NCBI GenBank assembly: GCA_001466705.2
Contig: LATX02000033.1
Location: 1-44,608 of the forward strand
Reading direction: 5' to 3'
DNA length: 44,608 nt
DNA from: Moniliophthora roreri
Taxonomy: Eukaryota > Basidiomycota > Agaricomycetes > Agaricales > Marasmiaceae
The notes under the pieces: generated by a model
What the model saw: the letters and a program-made list of their open reading frames with translations, nothing else
Databases searched by the model: none
Told to the model about the DNA's origin: nothing
Translations under genes and position numbers: made by a program
Part shown: piece after piece, positions 1 to 11,627 of the stretch
Numbering within the stretch: position 1 is the stretch's first letter
Layout of the letters: each line of letters begins with the position of its first letter

Positions 1-96
1 GCCCCTTTGGATAATCTTGGCGTTCATGAAGTCAGGGAGTTCTATACCGTTGACGCTCCTTGGGAGTTGGGGAGGGTTGCTGGGAGTTTGAGACAT
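1..96 (-). CDS. 5' end of an unidentified protein gene, cut by the left edge
   Basis: Reading the minus strand from the ATG at 94-96 gives 32 open codons to the window edge. The peptide begins MSQTPSNPPQLPRSVNG and continues IELPDFMNAKIIQRG. It is Pro/Ser/Asn-rich and hydrophilic, with no signal peptide. The fragment is too short to assign a family. The uninterrupted frame, a plausible start and AT-rich upstream DNA support a gene start, but the evidence is weak. It could also be a chance frame. Confidence 0.35.
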   Translation of the reverse strand, partial: MSQTPSNPPQLPRSVNGIELPDFMNAKIIQRG

Positions 97-3000
97 TGAT
101 GCGAGTGGTCTATGACTGTGATCAGCTACTTGAGCACATAAAGTGAAGCAGGTGAAAGAAATGCGAGCATCGAGAAGGGTTCGAAGTATTAAAGGACATA
201 AAGAGCATTCTGGATTGGAATGATTGAAAGACAACAAAAAGCAAAGCTTACGATTTGTAAATGTGCAAGCTTCGTCTTCGAGATAAGGGTTAAAGCCGAA
301 TATGTTCGACGACTATCTTATATGGACTGTGGGTGATTTCGTTCCGAGTTCCAGATCCCAAATCGCCGTCGAGTCCGTATGCCGAGATGTGGTGCTGTAG
401 AATGCGTATCTGAACGAAATTAGCATTATGGAAGGGATAAGATGCCAATAGAGGTGGGCTGCTTGAATTTGTAACATGCCCTTACCATCACAGGGAAGTC
501 GGGCACATGATTATTCCCCGGTCAGTCTTACCGAGTCATTGGCGCCGTGCGAATCCCTGTCTAGAAAGGTACAAATCAGCAAGTGATTGACATGAGAATC
601 AATGTGTTATGAATTGGTAGATTCTAGACGGCCGCAGAGTCTTATCAATCTAAAGGCCCCGAGAGACATCATATGCCTAAACGTCGAGTTCAGAACGATC
701 ATGGATTGGATTAGATGGGGAAAGAGACGGATGCACGAATCGCGTTGGTAGCCGTTAGGCTATTGGGGCGCTGGGAGAAGAGAGAGATGCAATGCCTCAT
801 TTGGTGCTTGTATCAGTTGCAAAAATAGGTTGGCCCGAATGCACCACTACGCAAAAAGGGTCTAAACAGCTGACAGAGCGAGCGTAAGTACCAAGAACAA
901 AAGATCCTGCAGTAGAACATTACAGCAAGTAAGCAAATTTGATCTCTCGGATTAGGGGAATAATTACTGCAAACTTTGAAGCTGCATGGTGAGCCGTAAA
1001 TTAGGCCAGTAAATTAGGATGGAGAACATCGTGGTGGTTCACAATCAAGCAATGTCACAGCCACGTGTACGTGAGCTGAGCAAATGTGACATTATGACAG
1101 ACGTGACTGCTTCTTGACTACAACGACGACAATGAACTCTCCATATTTTCTGCTCTAGTATGGTGCGCGAAGCGTCAGGAAAAGTAAAATATAGGTTTTA
1201 CCGGGGCTAGAGAAATTTGCGTGGTATACATGTGCTATTACTTCCGTGGTCATCGATCCCAATGACATTTTTGAATTGTCTAGGGAAGTGGAACTCTGGA
1301 CGACTTAGTCTTTTGGCATTCACACGTAAATTGATTGAATCCAATACATCGAATATTCCTGATTAAGCTATATCAGTGACAATAATCAGAGAATCATCTG
1401 AGCTTCTATGGGTGCTTTAAACATCGGAGCAAATTCTGTCTGGTTCAGACTCAGGAATGGTAGTCGACGGGGAACCGAAAGTTTTGTGCGATCATATGTG
1501 ATGGTGACGCCAGCAAACGTCAAACATAATTATCATTGATGGCAAATGCACCCTAGGGATAACATATCCACTTTCGCGAGAAACGGAACCAACCACAATG
1601 ATCAACAGAGGGGAGACCAGTTGCTTTACTCGTTGTCAGGTCAGCGGCTCTTCCTCAAAGAAGGATGCACGCACCACGGGACTAAAAGGAAGCTCAATGC
1701 CGAACGAGATGCAACTGGTGATGGCAGTTTAGACGACCGTGGGAGAGGCGTTATTGGGCTGAGGTTCTTTAAGGAAGTATTACCATGCAAGAGAGTGAAC
1801 CAAAAGAAGCTCGGAGGCGTAAACAGTTCAGAACTTCCATGTAGAAAGGTACTAACCTTCGGGTCACCCGAAGGAAAACACTAGAGCGTTGGGAATTCAT
1901 GTCAATTGACTTGCGCCTCTTCCTTGTGGCGGCGGGAAGGTCACGGTGGTATTGATACAAACTTGAAAAGTCAACTTGATGAAGCCATACTTCGTCATGG
2001 CATAAGACACTCAAGATTAGAATCTGGTCGACTTCTCATTATCTTTGCATATTTGGAACAATAAATAGTGAACGCAATTCAAAAATAGCTTTGTGCCAAA
2101 ACCACGCCACTGCACATTGACTCACGGTATTCAGCTGCCCCAGTGAGCCATATCATTGTCATCCGGATCAGAGTCACTATAGAAATTTGAAACCCAGGTG
2201 ATAACAAAAACTGTCCGGTTGGTTCGAGATGTAGAGCAAGTCCACCATTGATCCATGAATGAACCGTGATAATGTAGTACTAATCACATCGTGCTGGGAT
2301 GGGATTGAATGGACAGCAGAAAAAAACCATACTAGGGCCTTTGATTAGCCGCCAGACGCAAGTTGACTGCGCCAGCGACCCACGTAAATCATCACAGCCA
2401 ACTACCAGAGAAACAACAATCAGAATGATAGGGTTCAAATTCGCGAGAGGTTTGTTGTCGTGGGTACTACCCTCGCACAAGGTGTAGTCACATCCTGGTG
2501 CTCCAATGCGATGCTGTACTCTCCCTCTCCTCCTCCTATGTCCTCTTGGACCTTTCTTCGTATCCTCGACCCTTCTCGCTCACTCCTCTTTACATCCCCC
2601 CATTCCCTCATCCTCGTCCTCACGCTCCTTTACATCGCCACAGTTTCCCACTCTACAGTAAATCTTCCCTCCCCATTCTAGTCACTGTTCCCACATCCTC
2701 CATACTACCTATACCGAATTAAGGAATGATATTGCGATGTAGCTGACGTTGAGTAATTTGATGCCTCAGAGAACGACCAAAGCTTTGATATCCCTGCATG
2801 TAGATCAGCGGGGAAAGCCTGAATCGACTAGACTGGTCCTCGGTACGGTCCTCGGTACTGAGGACAAAGAGTTTCTTGAGCCTTGAAGAATGTGGAGTCT
2901 GTAAGAGCCTGTGTTCGAAGAATGAGAACACTTCAGCGTATCACAAAGCCAGCTATCTCTTCCAAAGCTATCCCTGTCATCCTCGGTCTGTGTGGTAGAA

Positions 3001-5719
3001 TACCGATGTCGATTGAATCACGTTTGGCTAAAGGAAAGGTGAAAGTCGAATCCTAAGTAATCAGCACCGTCGAGATGCCGTGAATCGATAACTGAGGATG
3101 CTGAGACAAGGTTTTCTCGTAGACACGACGAGAATGAGCATATGTGAATGGAACAGGAGGCACAGGCGTACCTTTGAATGATGCGTCGGAATAGATGATT
3201 AGCGCTGGGATAGAATGTGTCGTTTTACCATCAGTGCTCTGCGAGATAATGAGCGTTAAAATGTCTCTGTCGGAGTTGAGAGGTTTGAAAACGCACGAAG
3301 AGGTCAGAGAGAGGAGCCAGGATATCTGGGAGCGTAAGGATAACTAAGGATGTTAACAACGGATCAGATCGATCAGACCTAAACCAAAGTAAAAAAAGTC
3401 GAACGACGTACTGCTACAGCTATCATTGCGTCTGAGCCACAAACAATCACGAAATAAGAATGCGGAAAGGTGAATTAGAGGTAAGACCGTTGAGCTTGTG
3501 AAGTCCTTGTTGTGGTCCAAGGGGAAGGCACAAAACGCGGCGCATCGCTAATATCGGAGAAATTATTTTTCGGCTATCAGGAAGCCTAAGCGCTCCGTGA
3601 GCGCTTTGCTTCTTCCGACTTTCGTAATAGCATCCTCGCTCCTTCGTTGAAGCACCTACGATTCTGTTCAAAAACTTGAGGCAACACATTCTGGATGACA
3701 TTTCTAAAACCAAGTACTTATCGCGCCTCGATGGTCCAGCTGGGAAGATCATGAGTGCATATGGAAGGATATCGCACTATTCGCCGTGTATTAGTGAGTA
3801 CCTCATATCTTATTCTGTGCCAAACCTACCCTATAGACAAGTTCTAGGAGGTAAGTATGTGCCTGTAAGCACTTCTCGTTGGAGCATGGACTTCGAATGC
3901 TGCATTGAAGTTTTACTCCAGTCGGTCACTGGTCGCTATGATCTTGGACTCGGCGTAATTTCGCATAGATGGTAGCACTGAGTGGCTTGCTTGCGACGTC
4001 ATATCTCCTGCCTTGTACCTGATGCGGATAGTAAATGCGTGCCTAGAAAGGAAGGCAACGGTTTGTGAACATGGGTGCGTGGATGTGTGGGCACGTGGGT
4101 GCGGAGGGATGCTTGTAGGACGTTTCTAAGGTGGGTGGGGTCGTGCGTGTACGGGAATAAAGAGAAAGATGGGAGACGCGGAGTGGGAGCATGGGTGACA
4201 TTGAGGATCTTTGTGGCGCCACGTTCCTGCTGTATCCGATAACCTCCTCCCCACCCGATCCACCTCACTCCAACGAACATGATCTTCTCGCATACGGAGG
4301 GATGAGATATGGCTGTAAAAAAAGAAGGATGGACACTGGGAACGCATACAGTATGAATAGGGTAGGGCTGACGTATCTGATTTTTTATTTTCTCCTGATA
4401 TTTCCGCTGGTTTCTGAATTGAGGATGGAGTCTCAAATGAAAGACAGAAATACAAAGACATACCTGTAACCTTTGAGTGAGACTAGATCGGCATCGAGAA
4501 TAACTCGCACAGGGATCTTGAGTATCTGAGGTCCCGAGAATCTTTAATCAGAAGATCAGCCTCAGAGAGCGGAAATGAACACATGGAAGACGTAGCGAGA
4601 TTTTGTGCGATAAAGCAAGTTAGAAACCCCCAGGACAAATAAGCTCACTCAAGTTGAGGATTAAAAAGACCTTGACGAAGGGGAGAGGCAAGAAAGCTTT
4701 CGGCATTGTGGTTCAAGGGAAAGGATCGTAACGTGACGCGTAGCCTTTTTCGTCATGAAATGTCGGCTCGTAAGGCGCTTGTTGGGCGTCTCGTCTCTTG
4801 CTTCTCGACTATCATCATTCAACGCGAGTCATTCCCTGGTTTGTACAGGAATTGAGGGCTCCTTTATGAGGGATAGATACGTTTTGGTTGTGATGAAGGA
4901 TTAGGTGCATTACCTGCCCCTAACGGAAGTCATTCAAACCTAACGGCTACATCTGCGCGGCGATGGCCTATCGATTCGTGCGTGTGGATCTGGGTATACA
5001 TGAGTCCACCCGTCTTTGAGATTTCTCTTCTCCTGAGCTAGATCATCCTCTCGTGGGCTCATTATCCCAAGTTCACCAAGGCATGGTATTCAAACTGCTT
5101 TATTCCCGTTTGGAGCTGAATTGCATCTTTCCCATCGCCCTCTATCGCTGAGTAGCCCCAGTTATAGTGAAGCAAAAAGAACCATTATGCAAACAAGACG
5201 TGCCTCGAAAGCCACTGGACCATCGGGACTAACGAGTCGTTTCCCATTAGCCCAGGAATAAAGTTTTGTTACCCTTGCTAACACAGATACCAAGCTCGTT
5301 CAGCAGGACTTTCGCTCCACCAGTTCGAGTAATATCAAAGGTAAGTACAGTCGTCTAACGGTGTTAATCATGGCTAGAGCTAACATCCAGTCTCTTTATC
5401 CCCTCTAGCTCTGGCCCTCGATTGATGGACTGTCACAACAATCGCCATTTTCCTCGACATACAGGTTTCAAGTTTAATTGCGTTTGCAACACCTCAATGA
5501 CTCGTGTTACTAACGCACAAGTATGTTAGGCTAATCAATCCCTCCACACTTCTTGAAAACAATGGATCAGGATAAACGCCAGAGTAAGACATTTGATCAA
5601 GATTCAACGTTGCATATATATCGAGATACATTGTACATGTTGCTACTGGGAGCGATAAACCGACTCGACGTTTCTACACCTTGCTAGAACTACTTCACGA
5701 CGAATGGACCTGGTTCTAC
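97..5719. other. No supported gene (5.6 kb)
   Basis: I see no recognisable protein family here. The longest frame (1546-1884, plus, 112 codons) has no family-like motif and no splice-consistent continuation. A hydrophobic stretch at about 2538-2681 (plus) could be a signal anchor, but no downstream exon joins it convincingly. Around 5184-5341 (plus) two short frames, starting MQTRRASKATGPSG and then TKLVQQDFRSTSSSNIK, are separated by a possible GT-less gap and followed by GTAAGTACAG. They might be remnants of exons but cannot be called. No repeat of the cluster A/B type is visible. Confidence 0.5.
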
Positions 5720-6574
5720 TTAAGGCGAACCAAGTTTAACGATATAGTTGTAGGCGTTGTCAGGCGCCCCCTGGAGGTAAGGCGTATACCCAGTGACTGG
5801 CAGACTTCCGACGTTTGCGGAAGTGGTATTGCTTGTCACCCAATAACCATTGTTGTAGTTGTTGCCTAGATTGAAGTTGTTTGGATTGCCATTTATGGCT
5901 TGCAATCCAATTTGGTTGTTCCCGAAACGAGGGAGAAAGTACTGCAAAGCAAGACCTACAAGCAGGGCATGAGGTTGACACCTCATCCAAATCAATTGTC
6001 GAAACATACCCTGAGCACCATCGTCGCGTCCCAGAAGTATTGCTATCCCAAGGCCTTCAAGGAAAGTGTTCACGTTGATGAAGGCGATAGAGAGATAAGT
6101 GACGACGTTCTCCACAGTGGTTGGCGGATAGAAGCCAGGAGGGTAAACCTGGTTTCCTATTCTCGGGTCGGTCAGCTCTGGAGCGCACAGCACATATCGA
6201 GCGAGCATACCTGCAGGAGCATACTTTGGAATTGGTACTGTCTTCCACTCGTCGTTCGAGATCTGGGCATTGTCAGAATACCAACTGATAGAATTCCAGA
6301 CGTGGTCGGAATCAAAGTTGAACACTTCGACCGTCAGGAGGTACTGTCGGAAGAGGAAATCCGCCAGCCACATAACTGCGAAGAAGATCGCAACGCCAAT
6401 TATGACGCCAACGATCAGTCTGAATTTACACCCTTTAGTGTGAGACGTCGACAAATGGGAAGAGTCATATACGCACCCTCCGAGAGTTGCAACACTTGCC
6501 GGCACTAAAGCGGCCAACGCCGGAAGCCCGGCAATAGCGGCAGCCTGTGCCAATTGGGCTGCAGCAAANTCCAT
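5720..6574 (-). CDS. Membrane protein of unknown function (two exons)
   Basis: The model has exon 1 at 6574-6010, intron 6009-5956 (GTATGT...TTGTAG) and exon 2 at 5955-5720, giving 266 residues. The phases agree (CAG G|GT CTT). Residues 2-35 form an Ala/Leu-rich hydrophobic N-terminus. A strong membrane segment follows near residues 50-78 (LIVGVIIGVAIFFAVMWLAD). A more polar region contains FNFDSDHVWNS and a Pro/Tyr patch (NQVYPPGFYPP). A second hydrophobic stretch (VENVVTYLSIAFINVNTFLE) comes next, and the tail is rich in Asn, Gly and Tyr. Codon 2 contains an N at 6569, so that residue is Asp or Glu if only one base is hidden. I do not recognise the family. The open frame, the intron and the conserved-looking composition make it a real gene. 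The exact start is the only uncertain end. Confidence 0.75.
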   Translation of the reverse strand: MXFAAAQLAQAAAIAGLPALAALVPASVATLGGCVYDSSHLSTSHTKGCKFRLIVGVIIGVAIFFAVMWLADFLFRQYLLTVEVFNFDSDHVWNSISWYSDNAQISNDEWKTVPIPKYAPAGMLARYVLCAPELTDPRIGNQVYPPGFYPPTTVENVVTYLSIAFINVNTFLEGLGIAILLGRDDGAQGMFRQLIWMRCQPHALLVGLALQYFLPRFGNNQIGLQAINGNPNNFNLGNNYNNGYWVTSNTTSANVGSLPVTGYTPYLQGAPDNAYNYIVKLGSP

Positions 6575-8122
6575 CTCCCAAAATATCTGCGGAATGAATT
6601 TGCTGTGCCTTCTCCGTGTCGCAGCGAATGGTTTTCACGTCAAATGGGGTCAGTGACAGGGGGGAGGATTGAAAGGAGATAGTGGCAATGTGCTGATGTC
6701 GTGTAATGTATAGACTCGTACTCAGAAACGTTTGTCCATGCTGGTGGATGGGAGACTTGGTAACGACAAAGTCGATGGTCGAGGGGAGAGGAAAAAGCAG
6801 AGTGTGACTGTGACCATGACAAACATCACATCATACCTCCGACATCATACCTCCGTGGTGGGCGGAATTGCGCACAAAGTGGGCGTAGAAGCTGTTATGG
6901 GGTATGTGAGGATATACCGTAGCTACCAAACAGCAACCTCCTAGGACCAACCCTGGCGAGGTCCCGACGACGTCATACAACGTCCATGAAAGCAGGCTCG
7001 GAGCTCTGGTTGTTTAATTTGGAACACCAGAATGTTCATGCGAGCCCGTTCCTCGTGAGGTGACATGTATTAATCTGGGAAGAGTGCGGATGAGTGAGAA
7101 GAGGAGGGAACTAAACTTGTTTGGTTCAAAAATGCGAGGAATCGGAAGAAATACTCACCCACAGATTTGAGTCTACTCTTCACCTTTCCCCACCCACTCC
7201 ACCTAGTTCCTCTCCTGCCAGCCTCAGATCAGCCTCTCGCCCTCCTTTCTTCTCCTGTCTTCTCTCGTTACTCATTGTTCCCCCTGATACTCGTATATGG
7301 GGGAATGTGTCAACTTGTGAATGACGTGAGGCCCTGTACTCACGGTATACGCGGAGGGATTCTGTGAGAGTTGATATGTTGAAGTCGAGCAAAGGATCTG
7401 TATTTTGGAGGGTATCGGAATGAGATTTACGAGCAAGGAGTAGTAGACAGTTGAGGGAACTGAGTGTCAGAACCGGGGAAAGCGCAAAAAGATGGCGACT
7501 ACGTACTCATCGGGGTGTTCGAGCCCTCTGGATTGATATCTTGTACCTCTTCCACATTGTTGTAGTACCGACGGTCCGGGTTATCTGGAAGATGAGGGTC
7601 CAAGAACTTGTTTGTTGGTCGGGGATTCTTCGTTTTATTCTCTGAGGCTCTTCACGTTCGCCCGGTAAATGTGTTGGTGCTTGTTCAAAAGATTCAAAAT
7701 GATAGATGGCTGGATGGACATAACAACTTAGCTTGAGAATTATCCTTCAGCTTTAAAGTCGTTGTCGTCGTTGTTAATGGGAGATTGACCGTTGCGGAGA
7801 AGAAAAAAAGCCACGCGACTGTCCGGACATCAAATCATATTTCTCAAAAGTTGACGCCATCGCCACGTTGCTTTCGACCGTCTCTTCGAGCTGTCATCTT
7901 CATTTCGTACGCTCACTCCCTGCTCCCTACTTTAGGCCAGTCGACTGCCCTTGACGCAAGACTTGATCGTCGACAGAGAGAGCGTGATTGATAGGCACAG
8001 GTACGTATGCTAGCTCAATCGACTTCATTCATGCGGTAGGCTGTACAGTCACCTCAGTACGCACATTTGTGAAGGTTTCCGAAACTTAGGGTTATAACTA
8101 GGTTATCACGGTGTTATAACCC
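6575..8122. other. No supported gene between the membrane protein and repeat cluster A
   Basis: This probably holds the promoter and 5' region of the minus-strand membrane gene. Short frames around 7121-7370 and 7785-7991 are pyrimidine-rich and look non-coding. A short direct repeat (CATCATACCTCCG twice) lies near 6828-6855. From about 8123 the sequence matches cluster A repeats. Confidence 0.5.
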
Positions 8123-8482
8123 AAAAACACCCAGAACGAAACGTCTGGGGTGTTTGATGCCACTGGTAAACGACGGGAACAAGGGTTTCATTTGTGGGGC
8201 TGTAGCAGGTAAGAAAGACGGCGGTGGAGTTGATTTTGTGTAGGGAATAATCCTGTGGGAGGTTGAGAGCTGCAGAAGTCGTGGTGGTGGTATGAGGGAA
8301 AGAGCGTGTGCCACGTAAAGTCACACACGCTCGACGATAACGCCGGTGCCGAGAGACCCCAGAATGGCAATCCTGGGGTTCTCGACGTCGTCGAACACGA
8401 TGGTGGTGTCGGCGTAACTGCACGATGCCTCCATCGTGCTCGTATCCCCTCCACTTTGCAGCTTATGCCTACAGCTGCAAAG
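8123..8482. repeat. 360-bp repeat block, copy 1
   Basis: Nearly identical to 15341-15700 over the full length, with only a few substitutions seen. It holds five palindromes in order: CACCCAGA...TCTGGGGTG (8123-8155), GAGCGTGTG...CACACGCTC (8302-8332), CCCCAGAAT...ATCCTGGGG (8357-8380), GCACGATGCCTCCATCGTGC (8420-8439) and CTTTGCAGC...GCTGCAAAG (8454-8482). Copy 1 stops at the N at 8483, where copy 2 continues into more repeat sequence. Confidence 0.9.
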
Positions 8483-8483
8483 N

Positions 8484-9265
8484 GCTCTCACGTCCTCAAC
8501 TCATTTTTGCCGCATTCCTAAGCGCCGAGTGAGTCCCGAATTTCATTTCTAGTGTTTTCTAGGTCGCTGAATTCGATTCTGGTGTCAGCGGATCCTGCTG
8601 ACGCCATCTTCCCTTTGATCGACACCCTGGCTGGACCCGCACCTCTTCACCTGGTTTTCAACATGCTCCTATCATGACCACTTACCGTCTATAGCCTCTG
8701 CGAATAGGCAGAGCAATGCATTCCTTGTTCTCGCTGTCTCAGAGGCTAGTCGGCACCTCTGTAAGTGTTCATGTGGGTTAGGTTGCAGGTTGAGTTGGGT
8801 TTTGAGTCGGGTCCGTGTGTACTCACTCAAGTACACAGTATCTGTCGTCGACGTATCACTTGGTGCGTGCCCTTTTCGTCTCCTGCTCGCATGCTCTACA
8901 GACAATGGCCCATTGTCCGTGGTGCATAGGATTAAAAAAGGTCGACGAACGTCTTGACATGAACAAGGAGAAAATTTCTTTCAAGAAAATGTTGACCTCA
9001 AAAACGACTCACTATAGGTATGTCTCCACCATAATGCTACATTGTGGCCTAAAATCCTTTTTGGCCCAAATTGGAGGTTCCCATGATTTACTTTGTACAA
9101 AATTTTTTTCCCTTATTCTAACATCCAATAAGTACTAGGAAACAGCTATAGTCAGTATCTTTTCTTGAAATCCCCTTTTGAAATAAATTGCAAAAAACTG
9201 CTATTAGTTTTGAGAAAAGGCTTGCACATTAAGACTCCAGCTGATCAGACTGTCATGATACATAC
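8484..9265. repeat. Segmental direct duplication, copy 1
   Basis: Matches 17587-18358 almost base for base; the length difference is a 10-bp insertion near 8551-8560 (TTTCTAG repeated). The last 250 bp are the A/T-rich unit that also occurs inverted at 11628-12012 and 18494-18798. The segment carries an AGCCTCTG...CAGAGGCT palindrome at 8693-8747 and a possible intron (GTGCGTGCCC...CTCTACAG, about 8863-8902) that resembles intron 2 of the splice cassettes. Both ends abut an N. Confidence 0.9.
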
Positions 9266-9346
9266 NTAAGTGACTGATTATGTGGTGGGAGGCTTCGCTC
9301 AGAAAGACGTTTGGTGGGGATGTGGCTCCACATCCCAATATAAGAT

Positions 9347-9780
9347 AGTTAGGACGACGCATTCGTCATCCTTTGTGTACGCAGAGGCTAGGGATAAGCC
9401 TGGATGTGCAGGGGACAGTGCAGAAATGGTGATCGGGAGGTATGTCAAGTATGGGTTTTGCTTTCATAGGCATACGTCGCCGACGTACGTTGGCATGCGT
9501 TAGTGCTTGCGTAGATGATGTCCGTAGTTCATTCTTAACCATCTCTCCGTGCTCCAAGTCGTTTTGTGTAGCCTTTAGATAATCCAGCACCCGGAGACTC
9601 CAGAAGCACGCTTTGGGATACGCTGTACCGTATTCCTCTCGCTGTCAGATGAGCATGCTGATGCTGTATGCCTGTCGATCGGCACAATACTACGGCTCTC
9701 ACGTCCTCAACTCATTTTTGCCGCATTCCTAAGCGCCGAGTGAGTCCCGAATTTCATTTCTAGTGTTTTCTTGGTGCGTG
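9347..9780. repeat. Mosaic of two other cluster A pieces
   Basis: The first part, to about 9590, matches 16675-16965 but lacks the segment that carries intron 2 there. The match breaks at TCCGTAG and resumes at TTCATTC, so this is not an exact intron loss. The second part (about 9593-9780) matches 17477-17655. The join at GATAAT|CCAGCACC lies where intron 1 of the 16.8-kb cassette would begin or end. It contains half of an AGCCTCTG palindrome (right arm CAGAGGCT, 9382-9389). Confidence 0.75.
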
Positions 9781-9879
9781 CCCTTTTCGTCTCCTTTTTT
9801 CATGATTCTTACTGTTTTTCTAGGTTCCGCGGCATATGTATTCCATTGGAATATCCTCGACATTACTATGTACATGCAA

Positions 9880-10135
9880 ATCCATCCGTCGGTGAAGGAT
9901 GGATTGTACACTCGAGTTGAGGCTCGACGTACATGCACGCAAATCCATCCTTCGCCGATAAATGGATAGTAGACTCGAGTTGAGGCTCGAGCATACGTAC
10001 GTGCATGCAAATCCATCCTTCGGCGACGGATCATTTGTAATTTGAGAATCTGGGACCCAAGTCCAAAGTCCTTCGTCGGCGAAGGATGCTTTTAGAACTG
10101 GGGTCCCAACGCCTTCGTCGTCGAAGGATATTCTT
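9880..10135. repeat. Short dispersed hairpins with CCTTCG...CGAAGG arms
   Basis: Five imperfect units of the form AATCCATCCTTCG-C/T-CGN... are spread over about 250 bp. Perfect examples are CCTTCGTCGGCGAAGG near 10071-10086 and CCTTCGTCGTCGAAGG near 10112-10127. Between them the phrase CTCGAGTTGAGGCTCGA occurs twice and is itself a hairpin. Some copies keep only one arm intact. Confidence 0.7.
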
Positions 10136-10429
10136 GAGACTTGGGATAGGTATTTATATTTTAATCATATCTCGGTCAATTCTTGACCGTTTTCTTCAAT
10201 TTTTTTTTTTTACAGGCAGCAATTTTTAATGCAAATCTGATGCCCATAGCCCGCCGCCGTCGCAGACGCAGCTTGAAGTAATATAGCCAAACCCAGCTCG
10301 TAAGTTTTAACTCAAATCACACTCTGACTCCAAAATTGATTTCATTCTTCTAATAAGGTCCATCTCCAACGAGATGTGTGATTGCTCTCACCCAAAGGAT
10401 GTTAACATCACTCAGGAGAGTACGTGAAA

Positions 10430-10755
10430 GCATCAAGCATCTCGTCGGGGACGAGAGCTTTGTTGCTCTCGCTCGGGTGATGCATGACATCACTTAGCGT
10501 ATGTGGGAGCACCACAGCTCTCGTCCCCGACGAGATGCCCTTGATGCTATCAGCTTCACCTGAGTTTGATGGGTTTCATCAAACTCGGGTGAAGCTGACC
10601 AGAGTACCAGCCTCTCGTCAGGGACGAGAGGCTGCTTTGGAGCTCCGTACTGAGTTTGATGGGATCCATCAAGCTCAGTCATGGAGCTAGCACCCTGGCA
10701 CACTCTTCGTCGGAGACGAAGAGTGGTATTAGCACCACAATTGCCAAGATACATG
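10430..10755. repeat. Series of hairpins with a CGTC-NNN-GACG core
   Basis: Hairpins seen include CTCGTCGGGGACGAGAG (10441-10457), CTCTCGTCCCCGACGAGAT (about 10516-10534), CCTCTCGTCAGGGACGAGAGG (about 10611-10631, quoted here as arms plus NNN) and CTCTTCGTCGGAGACGAAGAG (about 10703-10723). Between them are two copies of a second hairpin type with TTTGATGG...CATCAAA arms. The core CGTC...GACG is constant while the outer bases change in pairs. Confidence 0.75.
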
Positions 10756-11275
10756 AGTGATAAACTACATCAACTCGGGTGTAAGTGCCAGGGTATACAC
10801 CGTATCATCGTAGACGTTACGATGCATGCTCCGGAACCTTTCCCGAGTGATGTAGTTCATCAGCTCGAGGTGAGAGTGCTAGAGTATGCACCGTAATGTC
10901 CCCGACGTTACGGTACTTGTTCTAGCACCTTTCCCGAGTGATGTAAATACATCAGCTCGAGGTCAGAGTGCTAGAGTATGCATCGTAACGTCCCCGACGT
11001 TACGGTACTTGTTCTAGTACCTTTCCCGAGTGATGTAAATACATCAACTCGGGTGTAAGTGCCAGGGTATACGCCGTATCGTCGTAGACGTTACAGTGTG
11101 TGCTCCGGAACCTTTCCCGAGTGATGTAGTTCNTGCCAGCATGTATACTGTAACGTCCCCGACGTTATGGTGTGTGTTCTGGACCTTGTGAGTGATGTAA
11201 TACATCAAACTCAGAGTAAAAAGTGTCAGCATGTACACCGTAACGTCCTCGACGTTATGTGTGTACTTGAGTACT
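10755..11275. repeat. 91-bp satellite with two hairpins per unit
   Basis: The phrase CCCGAGTGATGTA recurs at 10842, 10933, 11025 and 11116, a period of 91-92 bp, with degenerate units on both sides. Each unit holds one GATGTA...TACATC hairpin flanked by GAG/CTC, and one CGTAACGTC-CCC-GACGTTACG type hairpin (for example 10984-11004). In some units the 3-nt loop is GTA instead of CCC. An N at 11133 interrupts the array, so the true copy number is unknown. Confidence 0.85.
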
Positions 11276-11354
11276 TTTCAATTAATGTAATCTAATAAAT
11301 TCTTGCAAGTAACAGTGTATTCTACACTATCTTCTACCTGTCCTTTACTCTCAC

Positions 11355-11490
11355 TCTGCCTGTCCCCTACTCTCAATCTGCCATTCCCCTACTCTCAATC
11401 TTCCAGTCCCCTACTCTCAATCTTCCAGTCCCCTACTCTCAATCTTCCAGTCTCCTACTCTCAATCTGCCAGTCCCCTACCTGTCCCCTA
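11355..11490. repeat. 22-bp pyrimidine-rich minisatellite
   Basis: The unit TCCCCTACTCTCAATCTTCCAG is repeated about six times with small changes (CTTCCAG or CTGCCAG). The short frame that runs through it is a by-product of the repeat and is not a credible protein. Confidence 0.9.
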
Positions 11491-11627
11491 CAGAATGACA
11501 GACCCTAATGTAGCCCCTACGAAGTCCTAATAACCCTAATATCACTCTCTGCTTCTNTACAGACTATTGCATATCTACTGGCACACTCAAACACCCACCA
11601 AGGTATTGTGATCACTGGAAGACCCAA

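Noticed and set aside
1546..1884. 112-codon plus-strand frame
   Set aside because: No motif, no codon bias signal I can judge, and no splice-consistent neighbours; left as non-coding.
6430..6476. Additional intron in the membrane protein gene
   Set aside because: GT and AG are present but removal would create a frameshift to TAA; the uninterrupted frame is kept instead.
9430..9600. Intronless (retroposed) copy of splice cassette 5
   Set aside because: The missing segment extends about 11 nt beyond intron 2 and intron 1 is replaced by a recombination join, so it is not a clean spliced copy.
10755..11275. CRISPR-like array
   Set aside because: Units are tandem with no unique spacers, the host is eukaryotic, and no cas-like gene is present.
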